From Planctomonas psychrotolerans (GTDB lineage: Bacteria; Actinomycetota; Actinomycetes; Actinomycetales; Microbacteriaceae), in the NCBI RefSeq assembly GCF_008642235.1, contig NZ_SJEV01000001.1:2498400-2562399 (forward strand): DNA of 64,000 nucleotides. The letters run 5' to 3'. Position 1 is the first letter of the stretch, and every line of letters begins with the position of its first letter. Below are positions 38,988-45,550 of this stretch, piece by piece. The translations under genes were made by a program, and so were the position numbers. The notes beneath the pieces are model-generated. The model searched no databases and was not told the origin of the DNA. It saw only the letters and a program-made list of their open reading frames with translations.

Positions 38988-40865
38988 GTGGACAATAACG
39001 AGCCGATGGCCGGGGTGCTCGCCGACTTCGCACGGTCGATGACCGACCTGCCCCCGCACGCCATCGTGGACATGCTGCTCGATCGTGTCGTGGAGTTGCT
39101 GCCGGTGACCTCCGCAGCCGTGACCCTCAACGCCCGATCCGACCCCGCCCTCGCGAGATCCGTGTCCGCGACCGATGCTCCTGCACGGCGACTGGCCGAG
39201 CTCCAGAACGAGAGCGGGCAGGGACCCGCCGCCATGGTGATCGAGACGGGCGGGGCGGTGCATGCACCGGATCTCGCCGAGGACCAGATGTTCGGTGAGT
39301 TCGGTGTTGCCGCGGCCGCGGAGGGTGTGGCGGCGGTGTTCTCCTTCCCGCTCGGCCACCGCTCCGAGTGGCTGGGCACGATCGATCTGTTCCGGGACAC
39401 TCCGGGGCCGCTCGAGCCGTGGGCGACGTCGGCGGCGAAGACGCTGGCCGACGTGACGTCCGCCTACCTCGTGAACGCTCGAGAGCGGGAGACGTACCGC
39501 GAGGGCGACGAACTGTTCAGAACGAGTTCGCTGCATGACGCGCTCACCGGTCTGCCGAATCGTGTGCTGCTGCTGCAACGGATCGAACACGCCGGGCAGC
39601 GTTCTCGTCGGTCGAACGCGCAGGCCGCGGTGCTGCTCGTCGACCTCGACGGATTCCGTTTCGTCAACGACAAATACGGGCACTGGGCGGGAGACGCCCT
39701 GCTTGTGGCGGTCGCCCATCGCATCCGGCCGCTCCTTCGCCCGGGAGACACACTCTCCCGGATGAGTGGCGATCAGTTCGTGATCCTGTGCGAGGACGTG
39801 GGCGATGCCGATGTGGTGCACCGGATCGCGGAGCGCGTGCTCGGGGCCTTCTCCGAGCCGTTCCGGGTGACGAGCCCCGTGCGGGCCGAGCCCGTGCAGA
39901 TTCCGGTGACCGCGGCAGTCGGCATCGCGTTCACTGGCAGCGCCGACAGTGTCGGGTCTCAACTCATCGCCGATGCCGACTTCGCGATGTACCAGGCGAA
40001 GCGAAGCCGGGTGGGGTCGCAGGTGGTGCTGGACCTCCGCGGTGCCATCCGCGACGCCGATCGAGCCGAATTGCAGCAAGACCTGCGAACCGCGGTGCAG
40101 AAGAACGCTCTGACGCTGGCCTACCAGCCCATCGTGTGCGTGGCCGACGGCACGGTGACGGGGGTCGAGGCTCTGCTGCGGTGGCGGCATCCCGACCGCG
40201 GGCCGATGCCCGCCCCCCTCGCTGTCGCGCTCGCCGAGGAGAGCTCGCTCATCCACGACCTCGGTGACTGGGTCTTGCGGCGGAGCATCTTCGACCGTGC
40301 CGGCTGGCTGCTCGAGGCGCCCGAACGCCGACTCGACCTCGCCGTGAACATCTCCACCCGGCAGCTGCTGTCGCCCGGCTTCCCGGCCAGGCTGGAGGAG
40401 ACGCTGCGTCGCGCCGGTGCCGACCCCGGTGCGCTGACGCTCGAGGTGAGTGAGGGGATCTTCCTCGAAGACAGCGAGTACGCGCGTTCGGTGCTGTCGC
40501 GTCTCAAGCGCATCGGTGTGCGGCTGGCGCTCGACGACTTCGGCACCGGCACGTCGTCGCCCGGGTACCTCCGGGACTATCCGGTCGATGTCGTGAAGAT
40601 CGACACCGAGATCATCGCCGAGATCGACGAGGCGCCCGTCGGTGGGGCGATCATTTCCGCCGTGACCGAGTTGGCCCATATCCGTGGCATCAGCGTGACC
40701 GTGGAGGGGGTGGAGACCGCCCGTCAGCGGGAAGCTATCGCGCGCATGGGTTGCGACTCGGCTCAGGGCTACCTCTACTCCCGGCCGATGAGTGCTGGTG
40801 ACTTCGCCGATCTGCTGCGCGAGTCGCATGCCGACACGCTTCGTCTGCCCCTCAACACGGCGTAG
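38988..40865 (+). CDS. GAF-GGDEF-EAL cyclic-di-GMP protein
   Basis: A 625-residue protein: an N-terminal GAF-like sensor (about 1-165), a GGDEF domain (about 185-350) and an EAL domain (about 365-615), the layout of mycobacterial Rv1354c/MSDGC-1. The GGDEF motif is SGDQF, so the catalytic Glu is Gln; the RxxD inhibitory site is kept (RPGD, five residues upstream). The EAL domain keeps EALLRW, NIST, the paired Asp in ALDDFGTGTS, VKID, VEGVET and the Gln in AQGYLYSRP. The protein is therefore likely a phosphodiesterase gated by GAF and GTP. GTG 38988 has GGGGAGG 5 nt upstream. It is cytosolic; no membrane segment is seen. Confidence 0.92.
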   Translation: MDNNEPMAGVLADFARSMTDLPPHAIVDMLLDRVVELLPVTSAAVTLNARSDPALARSVSATDAPARRLAELQNESGQGPAAMVIETGGAVHAPDLAEDQMFGEFGVAAAAEGVAAVFSFPLGHRSEWLGTIDLFRDTPGPLEPWATSAAKTLADVTSAYLVNARERETYREGDELFRTSSLHDALTGLPNRVLLLQRIEHAGQRSRRSNAQAAVLLVDLDGFRFVNDKYGHWAGDALLVAVAHRIRPLLRPGDTLSRMSGDQFVILCEDVGDADVVHRIAERVLGAFSEPFRVTSPVRAEPVQIPVTAAVGIAFTGSADSVGSQLIADADFAMYQAKRSRVGSQVVLDLRGAIRDADRAELQQDLRTAVQKNALTLAYQPIVCVADGTVTGVEALLRWRHPDRGPMPAPLAVALAEESSLIHDLGDWVLRRSIFDRAGWLLEAPERRLDLAVNISTRQLLSPGFPARLEETLRRAGADPGALTLEVSEGIFLEDSEYARSVLSRLKRIGVRLALDDFGTGTSSPGYLRDYPVDVVKIDTEIIAEIDEAPVGGAIISAVTELAHIRGISVTVEGVETARQREAIARMGCDSAQGYLYSRPMSAGDFADLLRESHADTLRLPLNTA

Positions 40866-40916
40866 TCGCACGAACGCGTGCGGGTCGCCAGTAGGGCAAC
40901 ACCGAGAGGACGTGCC

Positions 40917-41447
40917 ATGAATGCCGATGCCGATGCCGATGCCAATGCCCTTGGCGGCGACGCCGCAGATCACACCGATCACGCCGCCCGCGCCGATCGA
41001 CGGTCCGGGATACCCGCCGAGATCGAGCCCGACCCCGCAGCCGCCAGCCTGGTCGAGCAGCTCACCGAGGATGCCTGTTGGGATCTGCTGAGGTCGTCCG
41101 ACCTGGGCCGATTGGCTGTCGCCACCGACTCCGGCGTCGACGTCTTCCCGATGAACTACGTGGTGCGCGACCAGGCGATCTTCCTGCGGAGCGCGCCCGG
41201 CTCGAAGATGATCGATATCACCGAGCGGCCGTCGGTCGCCTACGAGGCCGACGGGACCGCTGAGGGTCTGCGGTGGAGCGTCGTCGTCAAGGGAACCGCG
41301 CGACGGCTGGGGTCCGACTCCGACATCGAGGCGTCTGGCGTGCTCGAGCTCGAATCGGAGAGCCCGACCGCCAAGTGGAACTACATCCGTATCGACCCGG
41401 CGTCCGTCACGGGTCGTCGCTTCCGCGGCAGGAGCCGCGCCACGTAG
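40917..41447 (+). CDS. Pyridoxamine 5'-phosphate oxidase family protein
   Basis: A 176-residue protein with a PNPOx-like split barrel over about residues 50-165: LVEQLTEDACWDLLRSSDLGRLAV, DVFPMNYVVRDQAIFLRSAPGSKM, SVVVKGTARRL and KWNYIRIDPASVTGRRF. Relatives bind FMN or F420 and reduce quinones or other substrates; this one is not PdxH. The first ~45 residues are Asp/Ala/His-rich, beginning with a NADADADAN run coded by GCCGAT repeats. ATG 40917 has GAGAGGA 6 nt upstream. It lies 51 nt after the GGDEF/EAL gene and may be co-transcribed. Confidence 0.83.
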   Translation: MNADADADANALGGDAADHTDHAARADRRSGIPAEIEPDPAAASLVEQLTEDACWDLLRSSDLGRLAVATDSGVDVFPMNYVVRDQAIFLRSAPGSKMIDITERPSVAYEADGTAEGLRWSVVVKGTARRLGSDSDIEASGVLELESESPTAKWNYIRIDPASVTGRRFRGRSRAT

Positions 41448-41699
41448 GCACCTGTTCCCGAGGCGAGCCCGTCCCGGCGTAGTACGTGCTGGCGCACCCG
41501 ATGCGTACGGTGCGAGGTGTGCCGATCGGTCCTTCGCCGGTTGCGGGTGTTCATGTCGTGTGCGCGGTCGAGGTGCATGCCGTTCATACGCCCGGAGTAC
41601 GAATCCATTGCTACGCATCAGCCCAATCGATACGCTCCCATTCGGTCGGAGTATTCGCGTCCGGTCGAGATGCATCCGAATCCGAATCGAGAGGGAACC

Positions 41700-42374
41700 A
41701 TGCGCAGCGCACTCTTCAGCGAGCAGAACCAGGAGAAGCAGACATCCGAGCGGTGGGCTCTGCAGTCGACTCGCATGCTGCGGACCGTGCTCGGCGAGGA
41801 TGTCATCGCCACGAAGGGCGCCATGGTGGCGTTTCAGGGTCAGGTCGCGTTCCATCACGAGGGTGCGGGCAGCATCGGCAAGTTGATGAAAAAGATGCTC
41901 ACCAGCGAGGATGCGCCGATGATGCGTGTCTCCGGCACCGGTGAGGTCTTCTTCGCGCGGCAGGCGAACAACATCTTCCTCCTCCAGCTCGAGGGAGATG
42001 CGATCTCGGTTTCCAGTAAGAACCTGCTGGCGATGGATGCCTCGATCTCGTGGGACATCCGGCGCGTGCAGGGAGCCGGCATGGTGAGTGGTGGCCTCTT
42101 CAACCTGCTCCTCGAGGGACAGGGCATGGCGGCGATCTGCTGCGAGGGGGAGCCGCTCATTCTCGACTGCAGCGTGCAGCCCACGTTCGTTGATGCTCAG
42201 GCCGTGGTGTGCTGGTCGGGCAATCTCACGCCGCAGGTGCACAACTCGATGAACATGCGATCGATGCTGCGCGGTGGTTCCGGCGAGGCGTTCCAGTTGG
42301 CGTTCCATGGCCCCGGCTTCGTGGTGGTACAGCCGAGTGAGGGCATACCGGTCCCGCGCCCCACCGGCAGCTGA
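41700..42374 (+). CDS. AIM24 family protein
   Basis: A 224-residue TRAP-like beta-sandwich of the AIM24 family. Recognisable blocks are GEDVIATKGAMVAFQGQVAFHH near residue 35, KMLTSEDAPMMRVSGTGEVFFARQ, ISVSSKNLLAMDASISWDIRRV and VQPTFVDAQAVVCWSG. The family has no known enzymatic activity; the mitochondrial founder affects inner-membrane organisation. Longer in-frame starts are Arg/Pro-rich and unlikely; ATG 41700 follows GAGAGGG. The 252 bp upstream (41448-41699) shows no other gene. Confidence 0.85.
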   Translation: MRSALFSEQNQEKQTSERWALQSTRMLRTVLGEDVIATKGAMVAFQGQVAFHHEGAGSIGKLMKKMLTSEDAPMMRVSGTGEVFFARQANNIFLLQLEGDAISVSSKNLLAMDASISWDIRRVQGAGMVSGGLFNLLLEGQGMAAICCEGEPLILDCSVQPTFVDAQAVVCWSGNLTPQVHNSMNMRSMLRGGSGEAFQLAFHGPGFVVVQPSEGIPVPRPTGS

Positions 42375-42475
42375 CTGGTCCGTGACTGACTGCCCGGGGG
42401 CCTGCGGTCGCTGGGGCGGTTCGTTCCCGGGCGTTCGGGGAGTCCGCCCGCTCTTTTCCTGAGCCTGGCCGGTCG

Positions 42476-43954
42476 TCATGTGCGTTGCCGTTGGGTTTGA
42501 TGTTGGGTTTGGATGGTGTGGATGTCGGGGTTTCGGCTCGGCATCGGGAGCAACGTTTGTGTCGGGTCTACGGTTTGGGGTGGTCTGAGCCAGTAGTCGC
42601 CGTCGTGGCGGAGGATCTTCCAGTGGTTGTCGTGGAGGAGGAGGTGGTGTCTTCGGCAGAGGAGGACCCCGTCGGCGATGTCGGTTTTTCCGTGTTCTTT
42701 CTTCCACGGGTTGATGTGGTGTGCTTCGCCCCAGGATGGTGGCCGGTCGCAGGACGGGAACCGGCATCCGCCGTCGCGAACGGCCATCCCGACGCGTTGT
42801 CTTGGGGTGAAGAACCGGCGGGCCCGTCCGACGTTGACGCACTGTCCGGTGTCGTCGAATCCGACGGCTATTGCTCCGGTGTCGCAGAGGTGCCGTTCCA
42901 CCGTGCGGAAGGAGACGGGGTCGGGGTGTCCTTCGATCCGTCCGTGGCCTGCACGGTTGTGCAGGTGCGCGTCGGTGATGATGACCCTCACGGCGGGGCG
43001 GTGGGTCCTGAAGATGGTGCCGGGGTCCGCGTCGACGGCGAGGCGGATCATCTCGACGAGCGCATCGGCGGCGATCTGCTCCGTGGACCGTTCGTCGTTC
43101 AGGAGCGTGTCGGCGGCGGCCTTCTCTTCCGGGTCGACCATCCTCGGGCCGCCCCGGCGGGGGGAGAGGATTTGGTCGATGGCGCCGGCGACGATGGTGC
43201 CTTCTTCGGGTGCGAGGCGGAACTTTCCGCAGTACATGCCGGCACTGTCCCACCAGGTGCGCAACGTCCGGTCGTCGCGGCGTTGCTTCTCGCGCCGTGC
43301 GATGCCGTCACGGTCGAGCTCGTCGCGGAGGTTCCGTGCCTTCCGGAACAACTGGTCCGGACTCAACCCCGCCGCGGCCTCGAGGAGTTCCTCGCACGCG
43401 GTGGTGAGTGCGGTGGCCGGGACTCCGGGGCCGACGTCGCCGAGGGCCCGCTGGATTGCGTGGAAGCAGTCCGACGACAGTGTCCCGTCCGCGAGTGCGG
43501 CGACGAGTGGCGCCTGCCACGGTGGTGGCATCTGGGCGTTGGAGGTGCCGGCTTCAGCCGATGTGTCTTCCCCATCGGCAGAACCTGCACCCGCCTCCAC
43601 TGATCTCGCGGTGAGGGTCACTGCTGCTTCTGTTTCGGCGATGATCGTGCCCAACTGCACGAGCTTGACGGCTTCGGGACGGGACAGCTTGCCGATCGAC
43701 TGGATCATCGCCTCCGGCGACACAAAACCCGCGCTCTGCGCCATCCCACCATGCCCCGCCTCCGGCCGGGACCGGTGCGCGATCTCTCCCGCGATCAGGG
43801 CCGCGTACCGGTCCACGCACTGGCGCAGGACCGTGACCCGGTCCTGCGCACCCCGCAACTCCCCGTCCTGCGGCACCGCGACATCGGCCGCGCAGTCGCC
43901 GAGGACGGCGACCGTATCCGCTGCGGTGCGGAGTCGGGTGGAGAGGAGTTCCAT
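42476..43954 (-). CDS. HNH endonuclease with DUF222 domain
   Basis: A 492-residue protein. The N-terminal DUF222 (13E12-repeat-type) region covers about 1-330. The C-terminal HNH domain, near residues 405-455, is CRFPSCDRPPSWGEAHHI, then NPWKKEHG, LLCRRHHLLLHDNHWKI, with zinc Cys pairs and the catalytic His/Asn. The family is multicopy in actinobacteria and often near mobile DNA, but its biological role is unclear. A promoter TTGAGA - 17 bp - GACAAT ends 7 nt before ATG 43954, confirming the start. A repeat array lies upstream. Confidence 0.88.
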   Translation of the reverse strand: MELLSTRLRTAADTVAVLGDCAADVAVPQDGELRGAQDRVTVLRQCVDRYAALIAGEIAHRSRPEAGHGGMAQSAGFVSPEAMIQSIGKLSRPEAVKLVQLGTIIAETEAAVTLTARSVEAGAGSADGEDTSAEAGTSNAQMPPPWQAPLVAALADGTLSSDCFHAIQRALGDVGPGVPATALTTACEELLEAAAGLSPDQLFRKARNLRDELDRDGIARREKQRRDDRTLRTWWDSAGMYCGKFRLAPEEGTIVAGAIDQILSPRRGGPRMVDPEEKAAADTLLNDERSTEQIAADALVEMIRLAVDADPGTIFRTHRPAVRVIITDAHLHNRAGHGRIEGHPDPVSFRTVERHLCDTGAIAVGFDDTGQCVNVGRARRFFTPRQRVGMAVRDGGCRFPSCDRPPSWGEAHHINPWKKEHGKTDIADGVLLCRRHHLLLHDNHWKILRHDGDYWLRPPQTVDPTQTLLPMPSRNPDIHTIQTQHQTQRQRT

Positions 43955-43961
43955 ACCACCT

Positions 43962-43990
43962 ATTGTCCCACTATCGAACACGTGTCTCAA
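43962..43990 (-). promoter_or_regulatory. Promoter of the HNH/DUF222 gene
   Basis: On the minus strand, TTGAGA (43990-43985) and GACAAT (43967-43962) are 17 bp apart; the -10 ends 7 nt before ATG 43954, giving a leaderless mRNA. Confidence 0.65.
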
Positions 43991-44047
43991 GAGGTGTGTG
44001 CGAATGGGGATAAGTCCTTCTGCACAGGGGGGTCGAGAACGGGGTGC

Positions 44048-44299
44048 GTCCCTTCGACAGGCTCAGGGACCGTGACGGCTTGTGTCCCTTCGACGGACTT
44101 CAGGGACCGTGGGCAGGGTGCGTCCCTTCGACGGGCTCAGGGACCGTGCGGGGTGCCGTCCCTTCGACAGGGTCAGGGACCGTGAGGGTGCGTCCCTTCG
44201 ACAGGCTCAGGGACCGTGAGCGCGTAACCGTGGGGGGGTGCGTCCCTTCGACAGGCTCAGGGACCGTGGGGGGGCGTCCCCTTCGGCAGGCGCAGGGAC
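44048..44299 (-). repeat. Seven-unit array of 23-24 bp palindromic repeats, second site
   Basis: Units at 44048-44070, 44084-44107, 44122-44144, 44158-44180, 44192-44214, 44242-44264 and 44276-44299. On the plus strand the unit reads GTCCCTTCGACAGGCTCAGG then GAC, the reverse complement of the 14575-14732 unit. Arms GTCCCT/AGGGAC are kept in all but the last, which has GTCCCC. Spacing varies from 11 to 27 nt. Confidence 0.9.
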
Positions 44300-44365
44300 C
44301 GCGCACCCCAGGGACGCGCACCGCACCGCGGGGACCGCGAGCGCCGCAGGCGCGTGGTGGTGCGG

Positions 44366-45274
44366 TTAGAGCTGCGCCGCGGGGACCGCGAAGGTGTCGC
44401 AGGCGGTCGAACCACCGGTGCGCCCGGCCTCGAACCACCGCTGACGCTGCTCCGCGGAGCCGTGCGTCCACGTGTCGGAGTCGACCTCCGATCCGCTCGC
44501 CTGCTGAATCCGATCGTCGCCCACTGCCGCAGCCGCATCGAGAGCATCGGCCACCTGCGCCGGCGTGACCGGCTCCAGGAAGGTGGTTCCCGTGTCATCC
44601 GCGATGGTGGAGGCCGCGCCGACCCACGCACCCGCGTAGCAGTCCGCCTGCACCTCCAAGCGGATGGTGTCGGACCCCGGGCCGGTGTCGCTTCGGTCGG
44701 CGCGCTCGAAGGCCCCGCTCAACTGCTGGATGTGATGGCCCCACTCGTGCCCCACCACGTACATCTGCGCGAGCGGACCGCCGCTGGCGCCGTACGAGCT
44801 CCTCAGCTGGTCGTAGAACACGGTGTCCACGTAGAGCGCCTGCTCCGGCGGGCAGTAGAACGGGCCAGACGCGCTCGTGGCCGATCCGCACCCGGTGTTC
44901 GTGGCGTCGGAGAACAACCAGAAGTCGGGGGTCACGTAATCGGTGATGCCGAGGGCGGCGGCCTCCGTCGACCAGTACCGGTCGAGCGAATCGGCCGCGC
45001 CGGCCATGCGGCAGTCGATGTCCTCGTTGGCGTCGGCACCGGTCTCGCACCCCTGAATCTCCTCCGAGACGATCTGCTCGGATGCGCCTCCGCCGCCCAT
45101 TCCGGGATCGCTCACCAGACCCGAGAGGTCGACACCGGTGAATTGGGCGATCAGGAAGACGGCCAGCACGGCGATACCACCTCCACCGGCGGCGATCCCT
45201 GTGGTGCGACCTCGACCGCGACCGCGGCGCCGCACCTTGCTGCTGTCGATGCGGGCGTCATCGTTGAAAGACAT
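44366..45274 (-). CDS. Neutral zinc metallopeptidase, YpfJ family
   Basis: A 302-residue putative metallopeptidase. A basic cytoplasmic start (KVRRRGRGRGR) precedes one transmembrane helix, IAAGGGGIAVLAVFLIAQF. The exported domain has the zinc motif VVGHEWGHHIQQLSG near residue 172 and a downstream EVQADCYAGAWV that can supply the third ligand. Cys pairs suggest disulfides outside the membrane. The natural substrate is unknown. TACGGT lies 6 nt before the ATG (leaderless). The seven-unit hairpin array starts 66 nt past its stop. Confidence 0.9.
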   Translation of the reverse strand: MSFNDDARIDSSKVRRRGRGRGRTTGIAAGGGGIAVLAVFLIAQFTGVDLSGLVSDPGMGGGGASEQIVSEEIQGCETGADANEDIDCRMAGAADSLDRYWSTEAAALGITDYVTPDFWLFSDATNTGCGSATSASGPFYCPPEQALYVDTVFYDQLRSSYGASGGPLAQMYVVGHEWGHHIQQLSGAFERADRSDTGPGSDTIRLEVQADCYAGAWVGAASTIADDTGTTFLEPVTPAQVADALDAAAAVGDDRIQQASGSEVDSDTWTHGSAEQRQRWFEAGRTGGSTACDTFAVPAAQL

Positions 45275-45280
45275 GATCGA

Positions 45281-45286
45281 ACCGTA
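45281..45286 (-). promoter_or_regulatory. -10 box for leaderless metallopeptidase gene
   Basis: TACGGT on the minus strand ends 6 nt before ATG 45274. Confidence 0.5.
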
Positions 45287-45325
45287 CTACCGGTTGTCCC
45301 GTGCGGCGGGTGATGGAGCCGGAGG

Positions 45326-45373
45326 CTCACGCACTCACGCACTGACGCACGCACTCACTCACGCGCTCGAGCA
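45326..45373. repeat. 8-bp tandem repeat upstream of the beta-helix gene
   Basis: About six degenerate units of CTCACGCA (two exact at 45326-45341, then CTGACGCA, CGCACTCA, CTCACGCG, CTCGAGCA) in the region between two divergent genes. Confidence 0.65.
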
Positions 45374-45399
45374 GCCGCACGCAGACCCCGACGCGCCCA

Positions 45400-45434
45400 C
45401 CCGTACTGGGGACGGCGAATCCCGTACGGGGGAC
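45400..45434 (+). promoter_or_regulatory. Twin palindromic direct repeats upstream of the beta-helix gene
   Basis: CCCGTACTGGGGAC (45400-45413) and CCCGTACGGGGGAC (45421-45434) share 13 of 14 bases and start 21 bp apart, two helical turns. The second holds a perfect 10-bp palindrome, CCCGTACGGG. The pair lies 116 bp before GTG 45551. It looks like a double operator or activator site. Confidence 0.55.
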
Positions 45435-45550
45435 TATTCGACGCCGGACGAGATAAACAACCATCGAAGAGTGCGGTTGCGCCGGGGGGCGAGGCCCGCA
45501 CATCATCCGACGTCCGGCAACTAGGCCGGGCACTTCTCTGGGGGGACGAA

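Larger units (their letters stand above)
43955..44365. other. 411-bp intergenic region: HNH promoter and repeat array, no gene seen
   Basis: It holds the HNH promoter (43962-43990), the seven-unit hairpin array (44048-44299) and ~65 bp with decayed GGGACCGCG fragments leading to the metallopeptidase stop. Frames running through the array only translate the repeats. Confidence 0.75.

Noticed and set aside
38436-43253. A 1605-codon open frame on the minus strand across the GGDEF/EAL, PNPOx-like and AIM24 genes
   Set aside because: It runs opposite three well-supported genes, has a His/Arg/Pro-rich composition typical of antisense frames in high-GC DNA, and shows no domain.
42476-43954. HNH gene as evidence of a prophage or integrated element
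   Set aside because: No integrase, attachment repeats or phage genes nearby; the DUF222/HNH family is widespread on actinobacterial chromosomes.
44048-44299. CRISPR array
   Set aside because: The units are palindromic and spaced irregularly (11-27 nt) by decayed copies rather than by unique spacers; no cas genes are present.
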